Origin: UBA11795 sp964652755
Lineage (GTDB): Bacteria > Chloroflexota > Dehalococcoidia > Lucifugimonadales > UBA826
Length of the DNA stretch: 64,000 nt
Direction of reading: 5' to 3'
Assembly (NCBI GenBank): GCA_964652755.1
Contig: CAZZBP010000003.1
Coordinates: 1-64,000, forward strand
The position numbers and the translations under genes are program-made. Under the pieces are notes generated by a model. That model was not told the origin of the DNA, searched no databases, and saw only the letters and a program-made list of their open reading frames with translations. Position 1 is the stretch's first letter. Every line of letters begins with the position of its first letter. Below are positions 26,656 to 33,757 of this stretch, one piece after another.

Positions 26656-27395
26656 TTAGCGAGACCTTTAGTGATCAAATATTGTCTGAGTTTGTCTGGG
26701 AAATTTACCGTCATGCCATCTGCGCCAGAGTTGATTACGCGGAGCATCAAATCCTCGTTAAATACACCATGGCATCTAACTTCAAATCCATTGTTATGCA
26801 ACGTATTTACTAGCGTAGTAGAAGTCAATTCGGCTCTAGGGCAGACTTGAGAGAATCCTTCTTCCAACGCTTGTTCGATGATATCGTCCTTCCACGGACT
26901 GCCTGGGCCAATAGGTACCAGCCAGCCAGCAGGTATTTCTGGGGCATATTTTCTTGTTTCCACTAGCCATTGTTTATCAAAAGATGTGATTGTGGTGGTG
27001 TTCACGACCCCATATCCTCTTACCAGATCGCATGTCCTAGTTGCGAGCCCCGGGGCCTTTCTTGCTTTTATTTCTATATGGAAATTTAGATCGTTTTTAT
27101 AACGCTCTAAAACCTCGCCTAAAGTACGTATTGGTTCCGCGGTGAATTTGCCGGAGAACCAGGCACCAGCATCTAGTGACCTTATTTTTGCTAGTGACAT
27201 TTCACGCACGTGTCCTGATCCATCAGTGGTTCGATCAACCCTTTCATCGTGTATAACTACAATGTGATCGTCTTTAGTAAAGTGCACGTCTAGTTCTATG
27301 TCTTTCACGCCCATTTTCTTGGCAAGGTCGAAAGCAGCGAAAGTGTTCTCTGGGGCGTATGCTGATGCTCCTCTGTGTGCGATATTAGTGACCAT
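26652..27395 (-). CDS. Glycerophosphodiester phosphodiesterase
   Basis: 247 aa from the ATG at 27395 (a GTG at 27407 is also possible, right after the carA stop). HRGASAYAPENT and the ELDVHFTKDDHIVVIHDERVDRTTDGSG region hold the GDPD catalytic His residues and metal ligands. It is a TIM barrel that frees glycerol 3-phosphate from phospholipid head groups. No signal peptide is present, so it is cytoplasmic. It sits between carA and carB, overlapping carB by 4 nt, and must be co-expressed with pyrimidine synthesis. The reason is not clear. Confidence 0.9.
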   Translation of the reverse strand: MVTNIAHRGASAYAPENTFAAFDLAKKMGVKDIELDVHFTKDDHIVVIHDERVDRTTDGSGHVREMSLAKIRSLDAGAWFSGKFTAEPIRTLGEVLERYKNDLNFHIEIKARKAPGLATRTCDLVRGYGVVNTTTITSFDKQWLVETRKYAPEIPAGWLVPIGPGSPWKDDIIEQALEEGFSQVCPRAELTSTTLVNTLHNNGFEVRCHGVFNEDLMLRVINSGADGMTVNFPDKLRQYLITKGLAK

Positions 27396-27407
27396 TGCAG
27401 ATCCCAC

Positions 27408-28511
27408 TTATTTAGACTCTTTTACCATTTCGAGGAACTGGTTGAATATGTATCCGTTGTCCCTTGGTCCGGGGGAGGCTTCTGAGTGGTATTGGATACT
27501 CATTGCAGGTAAGGACCTATGCCTTATTCCTTCTACGGTATGGTCATTCATGCTCAAGTGGCTTACCTCGACTTCGGAAGGGAGGGAGTCAGCATCGATT
27601 GAGTAACCGTGGTTTTGTGATGTGATATGAATTCTCCCTGAAGATTGCTCTTTCACGGGATGATTGGCACCTCTGTGCCCGAATTTAAGTTTGTAAGTCT
27701 TTCCTCCAAGGGCGCGTGCCAGTATTTGATTTCCTAGGCATATGCCCATGAGAGGAACTCGCCCCAGGAGTTTCTTAGTCGTAGTTACAGTGTAGTCGAG
27801 TAGGTTTGGGTCTCCGGGGCCAGGGGAAAGTAATATCCCGTCTGGATTTCTCTCCAACAGATCTTCTGCCGTTGTACCAGAGGGGTAGACCGTTACGCTG
27901 CAACCCCTAGTACGCAGCATTCTGAGAATGTTGTATTTGAGGCCGAAATCAGAAACAAGAATATTCATCTCTGGAGATACAGAACCTCTGTCTTTTATCG
28001 GCTGATCCCAACTATATATTTCACGAGACGTTACTTGATTAACGTAGTTGACTTGGTCGTACGTGGGGTGTTGTCTTATTTGAACCAGAGCTTCTTCAGG
28101 CTCAATGTCAGATATGATAGCTCCCATCATTACGCCTTTCCTTCGTATTCGTCTAGTAATGGATCTGGTATCGATTTCACTGATACCTGAAATTCCATAT
28201 GAAGACAGGAACTCTTCTAGGGTCGAAGTGCTGTTAGTGTGACTGGGTTGTTCACAGAACTGGCGTACAGCAAATCCTGCCACTTGAATTTCTCGAGATT
28301 CATTGTCGTATCCGTTAATGCCGTAGTTTCCCATCATTGGTTAAGTAGGCATATCAATTTGGCCCGCATAGGAGGGGGCAGTTAGCATCTCCTGATATCC
28401 GGTCATAGATGTATTGAAGACTACTTCTCCGTAAGCGGGTTTCGTCGCCCCAAAGGGGATCCCCCTGAAGGTCGAACCGTCTTGTAAAACTAGATAAGCT
28501 TTATCGGGCAC
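27408..28511 (-). CDS. carA: Carbamoyl-phosphate synthase small subunit, interrupted by an in-frame TAA
   Basis: Glutaminase subunit that feeds ammonia to CarB. The full gene starts at the GTG at 28511, with ribosome site AAGGA, and reads AYLVLQDGSTFRG and VVFNTSMTGYQEMLTAPSYAGQI. At codon 57 (28341-28343) the expected Tyr of the TYP-x2-GN motif is TAA. The frame then continues without a shift as PMMGNYGINGYD. The C-terminal class I glutaminase is intact, with the nucleophile in GICLGNQ and YHSEASPGP. A start at the ATG at 28337 would leave 309 aa without the N-terminal 58 residues needed by the fold. Codons just before the TAA also depart from the consensus (DMPT for VTLT), so a local sequence error is likely. 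Confidence 0.85.
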
Positions 28512-28530
28512 TTAATTAATCCTTATCTTT

Positions 28531-28570
28531 CGGTCAGAACGTTTATGAATCTTCATAAATGTTCTGACCG
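28531..28570 (-). repeat. 19-bp near-perfect hairpin straddling the pyrC stop
   Basis: CGGTCAGAACATTTATGAA pairs with TTCATAAACGTTCTGACCG on the minus strand with one mismatch and a 2-nt centre. The left arm holds the last codons of pyrC and the stop TAA lies in the right arm. It lies between pyrC and carA inside the operon and is followed by AAAGATAAGGA, not a T-run. So it is more likely an mRNA-processing or stability element than a terminator. Confidence 0.6.
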
Positions 28571-29886
28571 CCAAGAAATGTAGCTTTTACTTTTCCCTTT
28601 AGGTATTGTCCGTTCAAGGGGGTGTTTTTACCTTTCGAAAGGAATTTGCTGGAATCTACGTACCATTCTTTATTTGGGTCGAAAATGGTTATATCAGCGG
28701 GCTTACCAACTTGAAGAGTACCAAGGTTGCTATTAAGAAATAAGGCTGGCTCGGTGGTTAGTTTCGATATTAGCTTTGGAAGCGTGATTGAACCATTGTG
28801 AACAAGTGTCAAAACTGAACCCAGGGCAGTCTCTAATACACTAATTCCAAAGGCCGCTTCTTGGAAGGTACACATTTTGTCTACAGAGCTGTGAGGCGCA
28901 TGGTCCGTGGCTATAAAATCTATCGTTCCATCGGATAGACCCTCAGCCATTACGTATACATCTTCCTTGCTTCGAAGAGGGGGATTTACCTTTGCACTCG
29001 TGTCATAGGCTAAGGAGCTCAGAGGATCAAATACGTTTTCTTCCTCAAAAGATCCCATTACTAATTGATCCGTAAGTGTGAGGTGGTGGGGTGTCACCTC
29101 GCATGTCACGTTCACACCTCTTCTTTTTGCCTCTTTAACAAGCGAAAGCGTTCCCGTTGTACTTACGTGTGCAAGATGTACGTGCCCTCCCGTGAGTTCG
29201 GCCAAAGAGATATCTCGGGCAACCATGATTTCTTCGGCGGAGTTAGGCATACCTCTTATACCGAGTCTTGTGGCTATCCAGCCTTCATTCATTGAAGCGC
29301 CCTGTGCCAACTCCGGGACCTCGCAGTGGTTTATAATCGGGAGCCCTAGGCCCGCCCCATAACTCAAAGCCTGTCGCATTATGTTGGCGTCCCACACTGG
29401 ATGGCCATCATCGCTGAAACCTATTGCTCCTGCATCTGCTAGTTCGGCCATTTCAGCGAGCTCTTTACCTTCACTACCTTTTGTTACACATCCAATCGGC
29501 AATACTCTGACGGATCCTTCTGATCTGGCCTTGGAAGTGACAAAATCTATTACTGACCGGTTATCCATTGGGGGATCGGTGTTAGGCATTGAGCAAACTG
29601 TTGTAAATCCACCCGCAGCTGCCGCCTTTGTTCCACTCTCTATGGTCTCTTTATATTCTTGTCCAGGTTCTCTAAGGTGGCAATGGACATCTATAAATCC
29701 AGGGCACACCACCATTCCGGAAGCTTCAAAAACTTTTTTATCGGTACGTATATGATCCAGGTTTCCTATCTCAGCAATTTTATCTCCTATCAGAAGCACG
29801 TCGCTAACCTTGTCTAGATTGGCAGAAGGATCTACAACCCGCCCTCCACGTATAATTAATGATTCAGGCAAAACTCGATTCTCCAT
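28543..29886 (-). CDS. pyrC: Dihydroorotase
   Basis: 447 aa, class I (long) dihydroorotase of the amidohydrolase family. DVHCHLREPG at 67-76 carries the metal-binding His68 and His70, and TDHAPHS near the C-terminus carries the catalytic Asp. It cyclises carbamoyl aspartate to dihydroorotate. pyrB ends 1 nt upstream and carA begins 31 nt downstream. Confidence 0.96.
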   Translation of the reverse strand: MENRVLPESLIIRGGRVVDPSANLDKVSDVLLIGDKIAEIGNLDHIRTDKKVFEASGMVVCPGFIDVHCHLREPGQEYKETIESGTKAAAAGGFTTVCSMPNTDPPMDNRSVIDFVTSKARSEGSVRVLPIGCVTKGSEGKELAEMAELADAGAIGFSDDGHPVWDANIMRQALSYGAGLGLPIINHCEVPELAQGASMNEGWIATRLGIRGMPNSAEEIMVARDISLAELTGGHVHLAHVSTTGTLSLVKEAKRRGVNVTCEVTPHHLTLTDQLVMGSFEEENVFDPLSSLAYDTSAKVNPPLRSKEDVYVMAEGLSDGTIDFIATDHAPHSSVDKMCTFQEAAFGISVLETALGSVLTLVHNGSITLPKLISKLTTEPALFLNSNLGTLQVGKPADITIFDPNKEWYVDSSKFLSKGKNTPLNGQYLKGKVKATFLGGQNIYEDS

Positions 29887-29887
29887 A

Positions 29888-30886
29888 TTATGGTTTTGGC
29901 AATATTTCGCTATCTGATCCCGCAGCTAGTGTGTACAGTAATGACATACGTACCGCAACACCTCCCGTTACCTGGTCCTCAATAACGGATTGACTTCCGT
30001 GAGCAACATCAGGTTCGATCTCTACTCCTTCGTTCATTGGTCCTGGGTGCATGAGTAGAGCATTCTTCTTTGCAAGTTTCATCCTTCGTGAATTAATCCC
30101 GTAACTTTGAGAATATTCTCTAAGTGAAGGGAGGTGTCCTGCCTGTTGTCTTTCACGTTGAACTCTAAGCGTCATTACCACGTCGGCACCATCCAGAGCT
30201 TTGTCCACACTTGTTTCTATCTCTACGTTGGCGAACGGATGGCCTTCTTGTTTACGGTGCCCGTTCAGGAAATCGTTAGGTATGAGGGTTTGGGGGCCAC
30301 ATAACACTACCCTCGCACCCATCTTCGTCAAACCCCATAAATTAGATCTTGCAACTCTTGAATATAAAAGGTCGCCAATTATAGTAACTTTTTTGCCATC
30401 AATTGAACCTAATCTCTTTTTTATTGTGTATAGGTCTAACAAACTCTGAGTCGGGTGAGCGTGGATGCCGTCGCCTGCGTTAATTACATGGGATTCTAAA
30501 TTCCTTGCTAAAAAGTGTGGCGCTCCGGAGTGGTGATGCCGTATGACAATGATGTCCGCTTTCATTGCTTGGATGGTCAAAACCGTGTTGTAGAGTGATT
30601 CCCCTTTGCTTGAGCTGCTGTTTGAATCTGTCACGTTTATTACGTCAGCACTGAGTATCTTACCCGCTTGCTCAAACGATACACGGGTTCGTGTACTAGA
30701 CTCATAAAACAAGGTAACTATAGTTTTTCCCCTTAGTGCGGGAACCTTCTTGATATCGCGGTTCAAGACCTCTTCCATAGCGGAAGTATTTTCCAGCACA
30801 AGTTCGATATCAGATCTGGTGAAACTGTCAATGTCTAGGACATTTTTAAAGGAGGCACCATCATTATTTCTCATCTCTTCGGTCAT
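29888..30886 (-). CDS. pyrB: Aspartate carbamoyltransferase catalytic subunit
   Basis: 332 aa from the ATG at 30886, 4 nt after the pyrR stop, with GAGGAG upstream. The ATG at 30925 would overlap pyrR by 35 nt and add residues that do not fit the family. The carbamoyl-phosphate loop ESSTRTRVSFE and the HPTQSLLDLYTI motif are intact, as is the MHPGPMNEGVEI aspartate loop. No pyrI regulatory gene is present, so allosteric control by PyrI is not expected; PyrR attenuation would regulate it. Confidence 0.95.
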   Translation of the reverse strand: MTEEMRNNDGASFKNVLDIDSFTRSDIELVLENTSAMEEVLNRDIKKVPALRGKTIVTLFYESSTRTRVSFEQAGKILSADVINVTDSNSSSSKGESLYNTVLTIQAMKADIIVIRHHHSGAPHFLARNLESHVINAGDGIHAHPTQSLLDLYTIKKRLGSIDGKKVTIIGDLLYSRVARSNLWGLTKMGARVVLCGPQTLIPNDFLNGHRKQEGHPFANVEIETSVDKALDGADVVMTLRVQRERQQAGHLPSLREYSQSYGINSRRMKLAKKNALLMHPGPMNEGVEIEPDVAHGSQSVIEDQVTGGVAVRMSLLYTLAAGSDSEILPKP

Positions 30887-30890
30887 GGAT

Positions 30891-31430
30891 TCAGTTCTCC
30901 TCGTTAGCTTCGATGACAACTTCATCTAACCCATCAGTCTCCTCCAACCTTACGTGTACATTTTCCCCTTTGGCAGTAGGAACATTTTTCCCCACATAAT
31001 CAGGTCTTATTGGAAGTTCTCGATGGCCCCTGTCAACCAAAATAGCTAGCTGAATTTGGCTTGGTCTTCCGAAATCGTTCAACGCATCCATGGCTGCCCT
31101 TATTGATCTTCCGGTATAGAGAACATCATCTATTAGCACTACCCGTTTGCCATTAATATCTACGGGGATATTTGTAGGCCTCATTCTCTGGCTTCCCTTT
31201 TCTGAAATATCGTCCCGATAAAGTCCAATATCCAGAACTCCAACATCAACAGTTTTGGCCTCGAATCCGTGGATAATAGAACTAATTCTCTTGGCTAGGG
31301 GAACTCCTCTAGAGTGCATACCGACGAGAACCACATTGTTACTTCCCCCGTTTCTTTCCAGGATCTCATGGGATATGCGGGTAAGAGCGCGTTCGATCTG
31401 TGTAGATGATTGGATACGTTTCTCGGTCAT
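30891..31430 (-). CDS. pyrR: Pyrimidine operon attenuator PyrR (uracil phosphoribosyltransferase fold)
   Basis: 179 aa. The PRPP-binding loop VVLIDDVLYTGRSIRAAMD and the N-terminal LVGMHSRGVPLAKRI match PyrR. The protein binds UMP/UTP and then the leader RNA, causing early termination of the pyr transcript. It is the first gene of the operon. The leader 31431-31670 contains both a PyrR-box-like sequence and an intrinsic terminator, which supports the regulatory role directly. Confidence 0.95.
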   Translation of the reverse strand: MTEKRIQSSTQIERALTRISHEILERNGGSNNVVLVGMHSRGVPLAKRISSIIHGFEAKTVDVGVLDIGLYRDDISEKGSQRMRPTNIPVDINGKRVVLIDDVLYTGRSIRAAMDALNDFGRPSQIQLAILVDRGHRELPIRPDYVGKNVPTAKGENVHVRLEETDGLDEVVIEANEEN

Positions 31431-31529
31431 CTAGGAAAAGTACTGTTGTGAGAGATGGCTAGTTGGGAACGTGGAGCAGATTTTATACGATCTCTTTGTT
31501 CGATATCCGGGATTGAAGACAAAAACACC

Positions 31530-31563
31530 AAAAAAAAACCTCCTGCTCCTTAGTCGCAAGAGG
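31530..31563 (-). terminator. Attenuator terminator of the pyr operon
   Basis: On the minus strand CCTCTTGC pairs with GCAGGAGG (8 bp, one G-U) around a 9-nt loop and is followed by nine T. It lies 100 nt before pyrR in the leader, downstream of the PyrR box, so it must be controlled if the operon is to be read. Confidence 0.85.
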
Positions 31564-31614
31564 TAATATTCAAGCCAACGTTACACGCCAAACAGTTGGC
31601 CTTCCATATTTCTA

Positions 31615-31638
31615 CTCCCTTGCCAGACTCTCTGGACC
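31615..31638 (-). promoter_or_regulatory. PyrR-binding loop in the pyr leader
   Basis: The leader RNA reads GGUCCAGAGAGUCUGGCAAGG, very close to the PyrR-binding consensus known from Bacillus (UCCAGAGAGGCU-x-GCAAGG). A GCCAAC...GUUGGC pairing between this site and the terminator may be part of the antiterminator. Binding is inferred, not shown. Confidence 0.8.
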
Positions 31639-31676
31639 GACTTAAAGGGCGAAACGAGTAAAACTCATCGACAACT

Positions 31677-31706
31677 ATACTACATCTGAAAGCAGGCGTA
31701 GTTCAA
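31677..31706 (-). promoter_or_regulatory. Likely promoter of the pyr operon
   Basis: Minus-strand TTGAAC (31706-31701), 18 nt, TAGTAT (31682-31677). The start point would be near 31670, giving a leader of about 240 nt that contains the PyrR box and terminator. Confidence 0.55.
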
Positions 31707-31738
31707 GGCTCATTCTTGACCGCCGACTTATTTGTTTA

Positions 31739-31767
31739 TTGACGAGTATTTTTCTCGTTTCTAGAAT
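31739..31767 (+). promoter_or_regulatory. Likely promoter of the Nudix-GNAT genes
   Basis: TTGACG (31739-31744), 17 nt, TAGAAT (31762-31767), about 65 nt before the Nudix start. It is divergent from the pyr promoter. The 400-nt gap 31431-31830 otherwise holds only the pyr leader. Confidence 0.55.
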
Positions 31768-31830
31768 TGTTAGTTAATCAGAATACATTTGAGAAGAGAT
31801 AAATATATTAACTTGAGGAAGAACCGATCA

Positions 31831-32259
31831 ATGAATGGTGGCAAGATCCTGGTTTCAGCTGGCGGAATTGTTTACAGAATCCGTGGCGGTAAGATTCAGG
31901 TAGTAATTTGTTGCAGGAATGATCCTAGCTCCTGCAACCTTCCCAAAGGGACACCTGATAGTGGAGAAACCCATGAAGAGACTGCCCTTCGAGAGGTTAG
32001 AGAAGAGACAGGATTAGAGGTAAAAATCAATGCGTACATTGGTAATATAGAGTATAAATTACCCTCTTATAATGGCCGAGAAATACTTCATAAATCGGTT
32101 TTTTATTACTTGATGAGCCCTATTGGAGGAGACTTTTCGTTCCATGACACTGAGTTTGATACGGTTGGCTGGGTTGACGAAGAAAAAATTTTCTCCACTT
32201 TGACTTACAGTAACGAGGTTGGAATTGTTCAAAAAGGGCTTTCCCTGGTCAAAAAATGA
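31831..32259 (+). CDS. Nudix hydrolase
   Basis: 142 aa from the ATG at 31831, with GAGGAAG 9 nt upstream; the frame is open from 31789 but without support. The Nudix box GTPDSGETHEETALREVREETGL is complete, with the metal-binding REVREE helix. The family hydrolyses nucleoside diphosphates linked to other groups. The overall form (VSAGGIVYRI..., NLPKGTPDSGE) resembles Ap4A or 8-oxo-dGTP hydrolases; substrate not determined. Confidence 0.9.
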   Translation: MNGGKILVSAGGIVYRIRGGKIQVVICCRNDPSSCNLPKGTPDSGETHEETALREVREETGLEVKINAYIGNIEYKLPSYNGREILHKSVFYYLMSPIGGDFSFHDTEFDTVGWVDEEKIFSTLTYSNEVGIVQKGLSLVKK

Positions 32260-32833
32260 ACAGAATGAACTTCCCAACGTTGACATAGTTGGGGAGGTCA
32301 TACGCATCCGAGAAAAGCGTATCGATGATATTCCTGACGAATATTCATGGCGTGTAGATGATGAACTGTCACGTTTGGATGCGACACGTCCTCTTACGAT
32401 GTCCTACGACGATTTTTTTCGATACACGAAAGAAGAAATGCAATTTCCGAGCTATAGGTCGAAAAGGTTGGCGGTTGACACCCTAGACGGCGTACATATA
32501 GGTAACGTCATGTACTATGACCTTAACATGAGAAATCGCGAGGCAGAGCTGGGGATTATGATTGGAGACAAAGGGTACTGGGGAAAAGGCTATGGTACGG
32601 ATATAGTTAAAACTCTCCTGACCCACCTTTTCCTAGATATAGAACTTGACAGGGTTTACTTGCACACGCTGGCGTGGAACTACAGAGCTCAGGCTTCATT
32701 TGAAAAGGCTGGATTTAAAAAAGTGCGTCCTGTGCGAAGAGGTGGTCAGGAATTCTTGCTTATGGAAGTTGTGGGTACGGAATGGAGTGATGAGGGTGCT
32801 GGTAAGGTAGACGATACTTCCCCCATATCCTGA
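32219..32833 (+). CDS. GNAT-family acetyltransferase (RimJ/RimL type)
   Basis: Up to 204 aa. The acetyl-CoA site GIMIGDKGYWGKGYGTDIV and HTLAWNYRAQASFEKAGFKKV are typical of the RimJ/RimL-like branch, which modifies ribosomal proteins, antibiotics or other amines. The TTG at 32219 (or TTG 32225) overlaps the Nudix gene by about 40 nt, so the exact start is uncertain. No good ribosome site separates the options. The stop abuts the stop of the convergent MBL-fold gene. Confidence 0.82.
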   Translation: MELFKKGFPWSKNEQNELPNVDIVGEVIRIREKRIDDIPDEYSWRVDDELSRLDATRPLTMSYDDFFRYTKEEMQFPSYRSKRLAVDTLDGVHIGNVMYYDLNMRNREAELGIMIGDKGYWGKGYGTDIVKTLLTHLFLDIELDRVYLHTLAWNYRAQASFEKAGFKKVRPVRRGGQEFLLMEVVGTEWSDEGAGKVDDTSPIS

Positions 32834-33697
32834 CTACATTTTTAGAGACATCATTTCGTCAGCAAAAACGATCTCACCTTCATATATTTTGGACAGATCA
32901 TTGGCACTTCTAGTCTTGACCTTATCTTGAGACAAATGAGGCCCTATATGGACAAGCACCAGTTTCTTTACTCCGGCACTCTGAGCCATTTTTGCAGCGC
33001 CTTCAGTACCGCACTGGCCCCCCGCCTCCCCGCTTTCATCCATAACGGATTGCTCATCCCAGCACATACAGAGCAACATATCCGCCTCATGTGCCAATGT
33101 CTCCACAGATTCACAAGGTTGAGTATCTCCAGTGAAAACTATGCTTCCGTTGGGAGTTTCAAACCGATACGCTAGAGAATCCAGATACGGTTGAACGTGT
33201 TCTGCGGATGCCGCCGTTACTTCCCAGTCCTTCCCAGAGTGCACTTTTCCAGGGCCGACGTCTTTTGCTTGCACGTAGGGTGGCTTTCTAGGAAGTGTCC
33301 CCCCCCTGTTCACGTGTATTCTCTGGCTGAGAGGGTGATTTACTCTTGCAATCCAGTCGTGGGCAAATAATCCTTCCTCCTTGTCCAATATTCCCCTCGT
33401 GATTTGTTCGGTTAGTTTAGGGCCGTAGACTTTTAATATGTCCTCTTTTCCAGTGCTTTGATCCCATCGACACAGTAAGAAACAAGGGTAATCTATATCA
33501 TGATCAAAGTGGTGATGAGTGAAGAAAAGGTGGTTTATATTTGTGGGCCAGAGTCCAGCTTTTACCAGTTTATGAGTAGCAGCTGGGCCACAATCCAGCA
33601 TTATTTGGTCACTCCCAGTCTTTACAACAAATGCAGACCCAAATCTGTTCGGTGTCGGAGTTGGCGTGCCGGCACCTAATACGTGAATTGATGTCAT
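32834..33697 (-). CDS. Metallo-beta-lactamase-fold hydrolase (RNase Z-like branch)
   Basis: 287 aa from the ATG at 33697, behind AAAGGTGG; a GTG at 33706 lies inside that ribosome site. The zinc motif is THHHFDHD (first part of HxHxDH), with FTGDTQPCE carrying the bridging Asp and a late His in LVHIGPH. The order resembles ribonuclease Z and related hydrolases, but the exosite arm of tRNase Z is not obvious. A small-molecule hydrolase is as likely. Confidence 0.82.
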   Translation of the reverse strand: MTSIHVLGAGTPTPTPNRFGSAFVVKTGSDQIMLDCGPAATHKLVKAGLWPTNINHLFFTHHHFDHDIDYPCFLLCRWDQSTGKEDILKVYGPKLTEQITRGILDKEEGLFAHDWIARVNHPLSQRIHVNRGGTLPRKPPYVQAKDVGPGKVHSGKDWEVTAASAEHVQPYLDSLAYRFETPNGSIVFTGDTQPCESVETLAHEADMLLCMCWDEQSVMDESGEAGGQCGTEGAAKMAQSAGVKKLVLVHIGPHLSQDKVKTRSANDLSKIYEGEIVFADEMMSLKM

Positions 33698-33757
33698 TAA
33701 TACCACCTTTATTCCGAACTATCCCGGGAATTTATTGCCTGGGACTTGAGATTAATC

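Noticed and set aside
869..28343. Reassigned stop codon in this genome
   Set aside because: The in-frame stops are TAG, TGA and TAA, each once, and all three end normal genes throughout the window.
32834..33697. Ribonuclease Z proper
   Set aside because: The zinc motifs fit, but the flexible arm is not evident, so only the MBL-fold family is named.
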